From JBLEFH01 sp047345645 (GTDB taxonomy: Bacteria; Pseudomonadota; Alphaproteobacteria; Rhodobacterales; Rhodobacteraceae): 64,000 bases of DNA. A program made the position numbers and the translations under genes. Shown in pieces: positions 32,061 through 40,892 of the stretch (position 1 is its first letter; every line of letters starts with the position of its first letter). The notes below the pieces were generated by a model. That model saw nothing but the letters and a program-made list of their open reading frames with translations, had not been told where the DNA came from and made no database searches. Location: assembly GCA_047345645.1 (NCBI GenBank), contig JBLEFH010000002.1; one strand, given 5' to 3'.

Positions 32061-32378
32061 TCAGCGGCGCTGCTGCAACTCGCCCAAAAGGCGCGAGGTT
32101 TGCAGCCGCGCCTCCTCCAGCGCTTCCATCGCCGCATCATATTCCGCCTGCTTCTGGCCAAGCCGGAAATTCATATCCGCTTCCAGCTTTTGCGCCTGCT
32201 GGCGCGCTTCGGTGAGCGCTTCTTCGGCATCATGGAGCCGCGTCGCGAGTTCCGCCGTCTGCGCTTCCTTGCGGTGCGGATGCGCGAGCATCGAATAGAT
32301 CCAATGCAGGATCCACCCCAGCACGATGGCCGCGAAAATGCCGCCCGCGACAATCCATGTCAGCTCGTCTCTATCCAT
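32061..32378 (-). CDS. membrane-anchored coiled-coil protein, unknown
   Basis: 105 residues: one N-terminal transmembrane helix (LTWIVAGGIFAAIVLGWILHWI) and a long Ala/Glu/Gln-rich helix (KEAQTAELATRLHDAEEALT and following) with heptad-like spacing up to the end. The start ATGGATAG overlaps the end of the OmpA-family gene by eight bases, so the two proteins are made together. A supporting role for the BON/OmpA protein is inferred. It converges on pgsA with no gap. Confidence 0.7.
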   Translation of the reverse strand: MDRDELTWIVAGGIFAAIVLGWILHWIYSMLAHPHRKEAQTAELATRLHDAEEALTEARQQAQKLEADMNFRLGQKQAEYDAAMEALEEARLQTSRLLGELQQRR

Positions 32379-34176
32379 TATCGGCCTCCATTTGCCGGAT
32401 CTCGATGCGCCGGTTTTGCGCACGGCCCTCTTCGGTCTCGTTATCGGCGATCGGATCGTCCTGCCCGTAGCCGCGCGCCTGAAGCTCCATCAGTTCCACG
32501 CCGCGCAGCAGCAGACCCTCACGCACCGCCTCGGCGCGGGACTGGCTCAGTTCGCGGTTATACTCCGCATCGCCCTGATTGTCGGTGTAGCCCGCGACCT
32601 CGAAGCGGCCATAGGGACAGGTTTTCAGGATCTCGGCGATCTGGCCCACGGTCGGCTCACTTTGCGGGGCAAGCCGCGCTTCGGCGACCTCGAATTGCAG
32701 CGGATCGAGATCGAGCAGCGCTTTGATCTGGAAGGAGCATTCATCCGCCTCGGGTGAGCCGAAGACGCGGTAAAGTTCCGGGTCCACCGCCGCGTCGAGC
32801 GTGTAGTTTTCGGGCCCGAACGCATCGCGCAGAAACGCATCCATCAGCGGCGCGACGGTGCTGTCCGTGTCGCGTGCCACGATGGTGATGTGGTCATTGG
32901 TCAGTTCCGCCGTGCCGGTTTTGGCCAGCGAGAGCGCTTCGCTCGCGGCGAAGATGCGTTTGTTCCAGCCCTCGGGTAGGCCATCGGTCGGGGTGAAACT
33001 GGTGTGGATCGGAACCGCGCCGAAGACCGACGCAGCGAACCCTTCAACCGCCTCGGCGGAGAGGTCGTCGCGGATCGGGCCTTTCATGGTCACATCGCCA
33101 TTGGCCGCGCGGGTGAGGGTGATTTTCGGCCCGTTTTCAACATCAAGCTCGACGGGCGCAGGGCGGGTCAGCGACAGATCGAACGGTTCGGGCAGGGTCT
33201 TGGCGAGGGTTTTCGAGATCTCGTCAAAGGCCGTGCGGTCGCCACCCTGAACCCCGGCAAGCTTCACCTCCAGATCGCGCATGTCGAGCCGTCCGGCTTC
33301 CAGTTTAGCGAGCGCGCCAATGGCAGCTTCGGCAACGCTGCCCCAATTCGGATCGGGACTGCCAAGGGCGATGGTGCAGATCTGCCCCTCATCCCCTGCC
33401 AGCTTCAGCGCGCTGCGGATTTGTGCCGCCTCGTCCGAAGTGGCGGCGTGGCAGGTCTCGATCTCCAGCCCGTCTGCATCTTTCACAACCGACAGGGTAA
33501 ACGGCGCGACCACGGCGGGCGGCGTCGAGAGCGAGAGGTTCAGCGTCACGCCGCTTTGCTCCAGCGCGTAAAGCTGTTCCTCCACGGCGGCACGATCCTC
33601 ATTGCTGTCGAGCGTCGCGGTGATCGTGACCTCATCCGGCGTGGCCGAAATGCGAGAGCGCGGCAGGATCGCGGCGGCGCGGGTCGCGAGATCGACCGCG
33701 CCCGTCCAGCCCTCGGGCGGCTGGTAATCGACGCTTTCGAGCATGTCCGTGATGTCCGTGCCGTCAATATCGTCGAGCCGCGCCATCAGCAGCTCGCGCC
33801 CGGCCTCCTGCGGCACCAGCCCGATCAGCGATAACCGCCCGTTCTGGCGCAGAATTTCCAACACAAAATCCGGCTCCGGGATCTCCACTTTCGGCGCGAC
33901 GGTCACGCCATCATCGACCCGCGCCGCGCTGATATGCTGGTTGAGTAGTTCGCGCGCATTCATGCGGTCCGCCTCGCTTGGGGCCTCGCCGGTCAGGCGC
34001 ACCATCAGCCCGTCCGCCGAAACGCTCGCCCATGGATAGCCCCGCGAGAGCGCTGTGCTCAATTCATCCTCGGTCCGCGTCTCAAGCTCATCCATGGCCC
34101 AGTCGGCACCATACCATGCAAGGGCTGCCGACCCCGCCATTGCGGAGACAAAGAACAGGGATGAAAGAACGCGCAT
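32371..34176 (-). CDS. OmpA-family protein with N-terminal BON-like domains
   Basis: 601 residues. An uncleaved-looking signal/anchor (VLSSLFFVSAMAGSAALAW) is followed by BON-like segments (PWASVSADGLMVRLTGEAPS; ADRMNARELLNQHI) and repeats of that type, then a long middle region, and an OmpA C-terminal peptidoglycan-binding domain (FEVAGYTDNQGDAEYNRELS, RAEAVREGLLLRGVELMELQ, GRAQNRRIEI). The layout resembles BON-OmpA proteins such as mycobacterial ArfA. It likely sits in the periplasm tied to the inner membrane and binds peptidoglycan. Stop overlaps the downstream coiled-coil gene. Confidence 0.82.
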   Translation of the reverse strand: MRVLSSLFFVSAMAGSAALAWYGADWAMDELETRTEDELSTALSRGYPWASVSADGLMVRLTGEAPSEADRMNARELLNQHISAARVDDGVTVAPKVEIPEPDFVLEILRQNGRLSLIGLVPQEAGRELLMARLDDIDGTDITDMLESVDYQPPEGWTGAVDLATRAAAILPRSRISATPDEVTITATLDSNEDRAAVEEQLYALEQSGVTLNLSLSTPPAVVAPFTLSVVKDADGLEIETCHAATSDEAAQIRSALKLAGDEGQICTIALGSPDPNWGSVAEAAIGALAKLEAGRLDMRDLEVKLAGVQGGDRTAFDEISKTLAKTLPEPFDLSLTRPAPVELDVENGPKITLTRAANGDVTMKGPIRDDLSAEAVEGFAASVFGAVPIHTSFTPTDGLPEGWNKRIFAASEALSLAKTGTAELTNDHITIVARDTDSTVAPLMDAFLRDAFGPENYTLDAAVDPELYRVFGSPEADECSFQIKALLDLDPLQFEVAEARLAPQSEPTVGQIAEILKTCPYGRFEVAGYTDNQGDAEYNRELSQSRAEAVREGLLLRGVELMELQARGYGQDDPIADNETEEGRAQNRRIEIRQMEADNG

Positions 34177-34256
34177 GAAGGATCCGTCTGTAATTCCGTG
34201 TGCATGGAATAGGTGTTTGCTGCGCAGCCTTCAAGCGCGAGCCGCGCGCAAAATGC

Positions 34257-35195
34257 TCAGAAGAGCGCGATCAGGGCGAGAAGCCCGGCGGCGATCAGCC
34301 CGGCATCGCGGTTGGAACGGAAGAGTTTGAGGCAGATATCCCCGTCATGGATGTCGAGAACGCGCCATTGCCAGATGAGATGCACGGCGAAGCCAATGGG
34401 GGCGATGAGGGCGATTGGCTCTCCGGCGGCGAGGATCGCGGCGGCCATAAGGAGGACCGCGCCGGTCCCGAAATCCGCGAGCCATTTGGGGCTGTCTTCC
34501 CCGAAAAGGCGGGCGGTGGATTTGACGCCGATCAGCGCGTCGTCCTCCGCGTCCTGATGGGCGTAGATCGTGTCGTAGAAGAGGGTCCAGCAGATCCCGG
34601 CGAGATAGAGCAGGATCGCAGGCCAGCCGAGGCTCCCTTTATGCGCGGCATAGGCGAGAAGCGCGCCCCAGTTAAAGGCAATGCCGAGAAAGACTTGTGG
34701 CCACCAGGTAAAGCGCTTGGCGAAGGGATAAATGACCACCGGGGCCATCGAGAAGAGGCCGAGCAGGATCGCCGCGCGGTCGAAGGTGACGAGGATCAGG
34801 AGCGCCAGCGCGCATTGCGCGGCCATCCAGAGCAGCGCCTGAAACACGCTGACCGCGCCGGACGGAATCGGGCGGCGGGCCGTGCGTGTGACCGAGCCGT
34901 CGATCTTGCGGTCCGTGATGTCGTTCCATGTGCAGCCCGCGCCGCGCATCAGGATCGCGCCAAGCCCGCAGCCGATGGCGATCCACAAATCCTCCAGCCG
35001 CGGCCCGGTTTCGATCGTCGCGAGCGCCAGCCCCCACCAGCAGGGCAGGAGGAGCAGCCATGTCCCAATGGGCCGATCGAGGCGCGAGAGCCGGAAATAG
35101 GGGCGCAGCGCGGCAGGCGCGCGGTGGTCCACCCAGTTGCCGGTATAGGCATCGGCAATCGCATCCTGCGGGGCGTTTTGCGCCGAATCTGTCAT
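34257..35195 (-). CDS. ubiA: 4-hydroxybenzoate octaprenyltransferase
   Basis: 312 residues, nine predicted helices. The two Asp-rich prenyl-diphosphate/Mg2+ motifs are NDITDRKIDGSV near residue 95 and YDTIYAHQDAEDD near 215, and the start LSRLDRPIGTWLLLLPCWWG is typical of UbiA. It attaches the polyprenyl tail to 4-hydroxybenzoate in ubiquinone synthesis. Start ATG 35195 has GGAGGAAA upstream; a 27-residue extension would overlap the divergent rsmE start. COQ9 at 54128 belongs to the same pathway. Confidence 0.93.
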   Translation of the reverse strand: MTDSAQNAPQDAIADAYTGNWVDHRAPAALRPYFRLSRLDRPIGTWLLLLPCWWGLALATIETGPRLEDLWIAIGCGLGAILMRGAGCTWNDITDRKIDGSVTRTARRPIPSGAVSVFQALLWMAAQCALALLILVTFDRAAILLGLFSMAPVVIYPFAKRFTWWPQVFLGIAFNWGALLAYAAHKGSLGWPAILLYLAGICWTLFYDTIYAHQDAEDDALIGVKSTARLFGEDSPKWLADFGTGAVLLMAAAILAAGEPIALIAPIGFAVHLIWQWRVLDIHDGDICLKLFRSNRDAGLIAAGLLALIALF

Positions 35196-35236
35196 CTGGC
35201 TCTTTCCTCCGCCCGAAGCGGGCTTATGTTGATCGC

Positions 35237-35974
35237 ATGGCAGATGTGGCAAAAATACGGCTTCATGTCGAGGCAACGCTTGCGGAGGGGGTCGAGGTTT
35301 CGCTGGGCCGCGATCAGGCGCATTACCTTTTTGGCGTGATGCGGCAGAGCGAGGGCGCGCGGGTTGCGCTCTTCAATGGCCGCGATGGCGAATGGCAGGC
35401 GGAGGTCGTGCAGGCGGGCAAACGGGGCGGCACGCTGCGCTGCCTTACCCAATCCGCGCCGCAACGGATGCCGCCGGATCTGTGGCTGCTGTTTGCGCCC
35501 ATCAAAAAAGCCCGCACCGATTTCATCGTCGAGAAAGCCGCTGAAATGGGCGCGGCGCGGATTTGCCCGGTGCAGACCGATCACACCAACGCCGAGCGCA
35601 TCCGTCAGGACCGTTTGCAGGCCCATGCGGTCGAGGCGGCGGAGCAATGTGGCGGCACTTATGTGCCGCCCGTCGATGATCTCAAGCCGCTGTCGAAACT
35701 GCTGGCGGCGTGGGATCCGGCGCGCAAACTCATGTTTTGCGACGAGACTTTGGCCGAGGTGAATGGCGGCGCGGCGGCGGCTCTGCCCGATACGCCCGGA
35801 CCTTGGGCGATCCTCATCGGCCCCGAAGGCGGCTTCTCGCCCGCCGAACTCGATAGGCTCCGCAGCCTTGATTTCACCCATTCCGTTTCCCTCGGCCCGC
35901 GCATCCTGCGTGCGGACACGGCAGCGGTGGCGGCGCTCACCCTGTGGCAAAGCCGCCTCGGAGACTGGACATGA
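35237..35974 (+). CDS. rsmE: 16S rRNA (uracil-1498-N3)-methyltransferase
   Basis: 245 residues: N-terminal PUA-like domain (HYLFGVMRQSEGARVALFNG) and C-terminal SPOUT knot with LIGPEGGFSPAELDRL and SLGPRILRADTAAVAAL, where the GPEGG and LGPRILRxETA motifs bind SAM. It methylates U1498 of 16S rRNA. ATG 35237 was chosen because it begins the conserved domain; the frame is open further upstream through the divergent ubiA start. Its stop overlaps the next gene. Confidence 0.94.
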   Translation: MADVAKIRLHVEATLAEGVEVSLGRDQAHYLFGVMRQSEGARVALFNGRDGEWQAEVVQAGKRGGTLRCLTQSAPQRMPPDLWLLFAPIKKARTDFIVEKAAEMGAARICPVQTDHTNAERIRQDRLQAHAVEAAEQCGGTYVPPVDDLKPLSKLLAAWDPARKLMFCDETLAEVNGGAAAALPDTPGPWAILIGPEGGFSPAELDRLRSLDFTHSVSLGPRILRADTAAVAALTLWQSRLGDWT

Positions 35975-36507
35975 TCCGCCCCGAAATGCGCCGCAAGCTC
36001 CGCCGATGGCGCGACATGATCGGCGGCGCGGTGGTGCTGGCCTTTGGTGTCTGGACCTACACGCGCGGCGGCTGGATTCTCGAAGCGCTCGGCGCGGCGG
36101 CGACGCTGCTTGGCCTCACGCTCATCTGGCTCGGCTGGCTGAAGGCGCGGGCGCTACCGGACGCGCTTGGCCCCGGCCTCGTCCGCATTTCGGAAGGCCG
36201 CATTTCCTATATGGGCCCGCATGAGGGCGGGAGCCTTGCCATTGACGAAATCCGCGCCGTGGATCTGGTCGATGGGGCATGGCGCCTCTCGGATCGCGAG
36301 ACGGTTCTGGCCATCCCGATTGGCGCGGATGGGGCCGATGCGCTGCTCGATGCCTTCCTGCGCCTGCCGGGCCTGTCATGGGACAAACTCGCCGATGCAC
36401 AGCGTGAGGCAAGGAGCCGCAAGGCGCATCGGCCAGTGATGGTTTGGCAAAAACCGCTCGGCGCGCGCAGCGGCACGGCGAGCCGCGATTATCCGCGCTT
36501 GCACTGA
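35971..36507 (+). CDS. membrane protein of unknown function
   Basis: 178 residues. Two N-terminal transmembrane helices (MIGGAVVLAFGVWTYT; ALGAAATLLGLTLIWLGWL) and a cytoplasmic beta-rich domain (GLVRISEGRISYMGP, GSLAIDEIRAVDLV) resembling PH-like domains. ATG 35971 overlaps the rsmE stop (ATGA). No enzyme motifs are seen. It lies between rsmE and gshA, probably in one transcript. Confidence 0.75.
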   Translation: MIRPEMRRKLRRWRDMIGGAVVLAFGVWTYTRGGWILEALGAAATLLGLTLIWLGWLKARALPDALGPGLVRISEGRISYMGPHEGGSLAIDEIRAVDLVDGAWRLSDRETVLAIPIGADGADALLDAFLRLPGLSWDKLADAQREARSRKAHRPVMVWQKPLGARSGTASRDYPRLH

Positions 36508-36553
36508 ACGCCGCGCCCTTCTAAGCCCGAAGAAACGAGACACGGAGGCTCTC

Positions 36554-37924
36554 ATGTCCATCCCCCAGCAAGGTGGCGGCCCGATCACCAGCAAGACCCA
36601 ACTCGCCGAATATCTGGAAGCGGGCTGCAAGCCCAAGGAGGATTGGCGCATTGGCACGGAGCATGAGAAATTCGGCTATCAGGCCGACAACCTGATGCCG
36701 CTGCCCTATGAGGGCAAAGCGTCGATCCGCACCATGCTGGAAGGTCTGCGGGATCGGTTTGGCTGGTCGCCCGTGGAAGAGGCGGGCCATCTGATTGGGC
36801 TGGAGAAAAACGGCGCGAATGTCTCGCTGGAGCCGGGCGGGCAGCTGGAGCTTTCCGGCGCGCCGCTGGAGACGATCCACGAGACCTGCGACGAGGTGAA
36901 CAGCCATCTGCGCGAGGTGCGCGAGATCGCTGACGAGATCGGCGCGGGCTTTATCGGCCTCGGCGCGGCCCCGACATGGACGGCGAGCGACATGCCGCAA
37001 ATGCCCAAGGGCCGTTACCGCCTGATGACCCGCTATATGGGGCAGGTTGGCAGCCACGGCACGCAGATGATGTATCGCAGCTGCACGGTTCAGGTGAATC
37101 TCGACTTCGCCTCCGAAGCGGATATGGTGCAGAAATTCCGCGTCGCGTTGGCCTTGCAACCGGTCGCGACGGCGCTCTTCGCCAATTCGCCCTTTTTCGA
37201 GAACCGCCCGACCGGCTGGAAAAGCTGGCGCGCCCGCATCTGGCAGGACACGGATCACGACCGCACCGGGATGCTACCCTTCGTGTTCGAGGACGGGATG
37301 GGCTTCGAGCGCTATGTCGATTACGCCCTCGATGTGCCGATGTATTTCGTCTATCGCAACGGCGAATATGTCGATGCGCTCGGCCAGTCCTTCCGCGATT
37401 TTCTGGACGGCAAACTCCCGGCGCTGCCCGGCGAGGTGCCGACCCTGTCGGACTGGGCGGACCATCTCACCACGATCTTCCCTGAGGCGCGGATCAAGAA
37501 ATTCATGGAGATGCGCGGCGCGGATGGCGGCCCCTGGCGGCGGCTCTGCGCGCTCCCGGCGCTCTGGGTCGGGGTGATGTATGATGAAGATTGCCTGAAC
37601 GCGGCCTGGGATCTCGCCAAGGATTGGACCGCTGCGACCCGCACGGACTGGCGGCTTGCTGCCGGCATCTGGGGGATCCAGGCGGAAGTCGGCGGCGTGA
37701 AAATGCACGATCTCGCCCGCGAAATGGTCGGCATCGCCCGCGAAGGCCTGAAGCGCCGCGCCCGGACCGGCGCGGGCGGTCTCGTTGCCGATGAAACGCA
37801 TTTTCTCAATGCGCTGGAAGAGGTTGTCGAAACCGGTCAAAGCCCGTCCTGCGAACTGCTCACGAAATATCACGGGCCATGGAACGGCGATCTGAGCAAC
37901 ATCTTCCGGGATTATAGTTACTAA
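36554..37924 (+). CDS. gshA: glutamate-cysteine ligase (alphaproteobacterial/plant type)
   Basis: 456 residues, the size of the GCS2-type enzyme of alphaproteobacteria and plants. WRIGTEHEKFGY at about 32-43, NVSLEPGGQLELSGAPLETI near 95-115, MGQVGSHGTQMMYRSCTVQV and FANSPFFENRPTGWKSWRAR are the substrate- and ATP-binding segments. It makes gamma-glutamylcysteine, the first step of glutathione synthesis. A GGAG-containing leader (CACGGAGGCTCTC) precedes ATG 36554. Confidence 0.93.
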   Translation: MSIPQQGGGPITSKTQLAEYLEAGCKPKEDWRIGTEHEKFGYQADNLMPLPYEGKASIRTMLEGLRDRFGWSPVEEAGHLIGLEKNGANVSLEPGGQLELSGAPLETIHETCDEVNSHLREVREIADEIGAGFIGLGAAPTWTASDMPQMPKGRYRLMTRYMGQVGSHGTQMMYRSCTVQVNLDFASEADMVQKFRVALALQPVATALFANSPFFENRPTGWKSWRARIWQDTDHDRTGMLPFVFEDGMGFERYVDYALDVPMYFVYRNGEYVDALGQSFRDFLDGKLPALPGEVPTLSDWADHLTTIFPEARIKKFMEMRGADGGPWRRLCALPALWVGVMYDEDCLNAAWDLAKDWTAATRTDWRLAAGIWGIQAEVGGVKMHDLAREMVGIAREGLKRRARTGAGGLVADETHFLNALEEVVETGQSPSCELLTKYHGPWNGDLSNIFRDYSY

Positions 37925-37933
37925 GGAGTATTC

Positions 37934-38170
37934 ATGCGCGACTTTGTCATTAGGACGTTCGACATCATCATCTGACTTGTCATGCTGCTCGTGGCCGTCA
38001 TCGGTGTCGTTGGCGGCTTGGCCATGATCTCACAGGGCGATCCAAGTGGTTGGGGCCTCATCATCGGTGCGCCCCTCTATGCCATCATGCTCGGCGGCAT
38101 ATTTTTCATCGCCGTCGGTATTTATAAGAATATCCGTGAAATTAACCAGAAGCTCGATCGCCTCGACTAA
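37934..38170 (+). pseudogene. small membrane protein (DUF4282-like) interrupted by an in-frame TGA
   Basis: After AAGGAG, ATG 37934 reads MRDFVIRTFDIII, meets TGA at 37973-37975 and continues in the same frame with LVMLLVAVIGVVGGLAMI, a second helix (APLYAIMLGGIFFIAVGIY) and KNIREINQKLDRLD to the stop at 38170. Two helices and the RxINQKL-like tail resemble DUF4282. The TGA replaces what should be a Trp (TGG) in the first helix, so it is a point nonsense change or sequencing error. ATG 37982 could restart translation but has no ribosome site. Confidence 0.7.
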
Positions 38171-38251
38171 AGTCGTGTCCTCTTTGGTTACGAAGTCTTA
38201 ATCCCTTCTCGTGCAAGTTTATTCAATTGTGAATAAGCTGCGGAGGGGGTT

Positions 38252-38518
38252 ATGCGGCAGAAATTTCTTAGCGGTTTTGAACTCGCGGCGCTGGCGATCT
38301 TTGCGGCTGCGCTGGTGGTCGAGGTGATGCTCGGCCTTGCGCTCGCAGGGACGACCAACCCGATGCTCGGGCTGCTCGTCGTCATGGGCGTGCAACTGAT
38401 CGGGTTGGGCTATCTCTGGCTGATCCTGCAATCGCGCCACAAGCGCCGCGCAAGCCGAGATCTGGAGCGCCGTCTCAAGTCGATCTCCGAAGCCATCGAC
38501 GGCGCTGCGCCGCTCTGA
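38252..38518 (+). CDS. small two-helix membrane protein, unknown
   Basis: 88 residues. Two transmembrane helices (ALAIFAAALVVEVMLGLAL and MLGLLVVMGVQLIGLGYLWL) and a basic helical tail (SRHKRRASRDLERRLKSISE). GGAGGGGGTT precedes ATG 38252. It converges on the DUF805 gene with no gap. I recognise no family. Confidence 0.65.
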   Translation: MRQKFLSGFELAALAIFAAALVVEVMLGLALAGTTNPMLGLLVVMGVQLIGLGYLWLILQSRHKRRASRDLERRLKSISEAIDGAAPL

Positions 38519-38980
38519 TCAGACCGGCGGCTGCGCGTCGGTCCGCTCCGACGGGCGCACCACGGTTTCCTCTTGCGGGTAAGGTGCGGGTGCAGGATCG
38601 TCCTGAGTCACGGTGTCCGCATCCGTGGGACCGTATTTCGCGCCAGCCGCCTGCGCCGGGCGGCACCACCACCAGATAAGGACAATGATCCCGATGAGCG
38701 GGATCAGCATGATAAGCTGCCACCAGCCCGATTTCCCGATGTCATGAAGTCGCCGTGCCCCGACAGCGAGCGATGGCAAAAGGATCGCAAGTTGGAAGAG
38801 GGTGCTGAAGACGCCGATCTCAGCAGTCGCCGTGTCGAACATCATGAAGTCGAGTGCTGTGAACGCGATGCTGGCAATAAACGAAAACAGCACAAACCAC
38901 CAGAATTCCGGGCGATGTGCGCGGCCTGAGAAGGTGGCGTATTTCTGAAAACAGGTCTTAACCGCTGTTTGAAAATTCAT
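38519..38980 (-). CDS. DUF805 membrane protein
   Basis: 153 residues. The start FQTAVKTCFQKYATFSGRAH, then RPEFWWFVLFSFIASIAFTA, and the later SLAVGARRLHDIGKSGWWQL are the DUF805 hallmarks (FxGRAxRxEFW and RRLHDxGxSGWW). Four helices are followed by a hydrophilic, acidic and Pro-rich tail (about 110-153). Function unknown. ATG 38980 begins the conserved region and has GGAGA nearby; the longer upstream frame has none of the family features. Confidence 0.85.
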   Translation of the reverse strand: MNFQTAVKTCFQKYATFSGRAHRPEFWWFVLFSFIASIAFTALDFMMFDTATAEIGVFSTLFQLAILLPSLAVGARRLHDIGKSGWWQLIMLIPLIGIIVLIWWWCRPAQAAGAKYGPTDADTVTQDDPAPAPYPQEETVVRPSERTDAQPPV

Positions 38981-39017
38981 GGTGATCTCCGTCGTGATGT
39001 TTCCGGGGCGGTAGGTC

Positions 39018-39632
39018 TCAGCTCTTCTTCTGGCCGATCTTGGTCTCGGTGCCGTTTCGCAACCTCTTGATGTTATCAGCATGGCGGACCCAGACAAGCA
39101 AAGCCATCAACGCGGTTAAAAATGCCCAGACACCGTTGTTTTCAGGGCCAAACCACGCCATCCAGATGGGTGAGGTGGCGGTGGCCATGAGCGCGGCGAG
39201 CGACGAGAAGCGGAAAATTGCCGCCATGACGAGCCATGTTGCGCAGGCCGCGAGACCCGCCGGGAAGGAGAGGGCGAGCATCGTGCCAAGGAAGGTCGCG
39301 ACACCCTTGCCGCCCTTGAAGCCGAGCGTGATCGGGAAGCAGTGGCCGAGAATCGCGCCGAAGGCGGCGAAAATCGCTGCGCCGTCCGGGGCGATGAGAT
39401 AGGCGATCAGCACCGCGAAGGCGCCTTTGCCGCTGTCGCCGATGAGGGTCAGCAGGGCAGCCAGTTTGTTGCCGGTCCGCAGCACATTGGTTGCGCCGAT
39501 ATTGCCGGAGCCGATCTGGCGAAGATCGCCGAGGCCGAAGGCGCGGGCGACGACGAGGCCGAAGGGGATTGAACCCAGCACATAGCCCATGAGAAAGAGG
39601 CCGATATAGACGACGAAAATCAGTGTCTGCAT
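39018..39632 (-). CDS. plsY: glycerol-3-phosphate acyltransferase
   Basis: 204 residues, five helices. GYVLGSIPFGLVV, GSGNIGATNVLRTGNK and ITLGFKGGKGVATFLG are the three conserved PlsY motifs for acyl-phosphate and glycerol-3-phosphate binding. It uses acyl-phosphate to make lysophosphatidate at the inner membrane. It starts three bases after the pyrC-like stop and is last in the pyrB operon; both gene sets serve growth but are not functionally linked. Confidence 0.95.
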   Translation of the reverse strand: MQTLIFVVYIGLFLMGYVLGSIPFGLVVARAFGLGDLRQIGSGNIGATNVLRTGNKLAALLTLIGDSGKGAFAVLIAYLIAPDGAAIFAAFGAILGHCFPITLGFKGGKGVATFLGTMLALSFPAGLAACATWLVMAAIFRFSSLAALMATATSPIWMAWFGPENNGVWAFLTALMALLVWVRHADNIKRLRNGTETKIGQKKS

Positions 39633-39635
39633 GGG

Positions 39636-40892
39636 TTAACCTTCTCCGAAAATCCGCACCCCGTCCACCCATGTTCCGCGCACCCGGCCCTGCATCCGCC
39701 GCCCGTCATAAGGCGTGTTTTTCGATTTGGACTTCAGGGTTTCACGGTCGAGGACGAAGGGCGCGTCGGGATCGAACAGCACCAGATCGGCGGGCGCGCC
39801 GACAGCGAGGCGGCCCGAGCCCAGCCCGATCAGTTTCGCCGGATTGAGCGACAGCGCACGCCAGAGAACCGGCAGCGAGATATGCCCGCCATGGACAAGC
39901 TGCATCGCCGCCGGGAGCATGGTTTCGAGGCCAACCGCACCGGTCGCCGCTTCGGCGAAGGGCAGGCGTTTGCTCTCCTCATCCTGCGGCGAGTGGAGCG
40001 ACGAAATAATGTCGATTTCCCCCGCCGCGAGCGCTTCGACCATCGCCATGCGGTCATCTTCGCTGCGCAAGGGCGGAGCGAATTTGAAGAAGGTTCGCCA
40101 ATCACCAATGTCATATTCGTTGAGGGTCAGGTGATGGATCGAGACGCCCGCCGTGACCTTCACCCCTTCATCGCGGGCGCGGCGCAGCACGGGCAGCGCG
40201 CCCTCGGTTGAGAGCGTATCGGCGTGATAGCGCGCCCCGGCCATGCCCGCGAGGGCGAGATCATGCGCGAGCCCCATGGCTTCGGCCTTGGGGGAGACCG
40301 CCGACAGCCCGCGCAGCGTGGCAAAGGGCGACGAGGTTGCGACCGCGCCCGCCGAGAGTGACGGCTCCTGCGGGTGGCCGATCACCAGCGCGCCGAGATC
40401 GGCGGCATAGGTCAGGCAGCGCAGAAACGCCTTGGCATCATGGCTCGCCCAGACATCTGAAAAGGCGACGGCCCCGGCATCCTGCAAGAACCCCATCTCG
40501 GCCATTTCCGCGCCCTTGCACCCTTTGGTCAGCGCCCCGATAGCGCGGACATGCACCGGCGCTTCCTCCGCCGCGCGGCGCAGGGTGAAGGTGAGGGTTT
40601 CGGGATCGTCGAGGGCGGGCGACGTGTCCGGGCGCACGACCATGGTGGTCACGCCGCCCGCCGCCGCGGCGAGGCCCGCCGTGCGGTAACTTTCCTTGTG
40701 GCGCTCCCCCGGCTCGCCGACCTTCACGCCGATATCGACAATTCCGGGCGCAACGCAGAGCCCGCCGCAATCGGTTCCGGTTTGCGCGCCTGTGCCGATC
40801 TCCGCGATTTTACCGTCTTCGATGCGCAGCCAGCCGAGGGTTTCGGTTCCGGCTTCAGGGTCGATCAGGCGGGCGTTGGTGAGGGTGGTCAT
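39636..40892 (-). CDS. pyrC: dihydroorotase-like protein lacking metal ligands (PyrC', non-catalytic)
   Basis: 418 residues of the amidohydrolase fold. The HxH metal site expected in VDxHVHLREPG reads VDIGVKVGEPG, and the catalytic-Asp segment usually reading ATDHAPH reads SSLHSPQ, so both are lost; the later VSIHHLTL keeps its His pair. Inactive PyrC' subunits of this kind hold aspartate transcarbamoylase in some bacteria. It lies two genes after pyrB. The start overlaps the upstream ORF by four bases (ATGA). A working dihydroorotase must be elsewhere. Confidence 0.88.
   Translation of the reverse strand: MTTLTNARLIDPEAGTETLGWLRIEDGKIAEIGTGAQTGTDCGGLCVAPGIVDIGVKVGEPGERHKESYRTAGLAAAAGGVTTMVVRPDTSPALDDPETLTFTLRRAAEEAPVHVRAIGALTKGCKGAEMAEMGFLQDAGAVAFSDVWASHDAKAFLRCLTYAADLGALVIGHPQEPSLSAGAVATSSPFATLRGLSAVSPKAEAMGLAHDLALAGMAGARYHADTLSTEGALPVLRRARDEGVKVTAGVSIHHLTLNEYDIGDWRTFFKFAPPLRSEDDRMAMVEALAAGEIDIISSLHSPQDEESKRLPFAEAATGAVGLETMLPAAMQLVHGGHISLPVLWRALSLNPAKLIGLGSGRLAVGAPADLVLFDPDAPFVLDRETLKSKSKNTPYDGRRMQGRVRGTWVDGVRIFGEG

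Noticed and set aside
37973..37975. TGA as selenocysteine codon
   Set aside because: The position is inside a hydrophobic helix where Trp fits, no SECIS-like stem-loop is evident after it, and no selenium genes are in the window.
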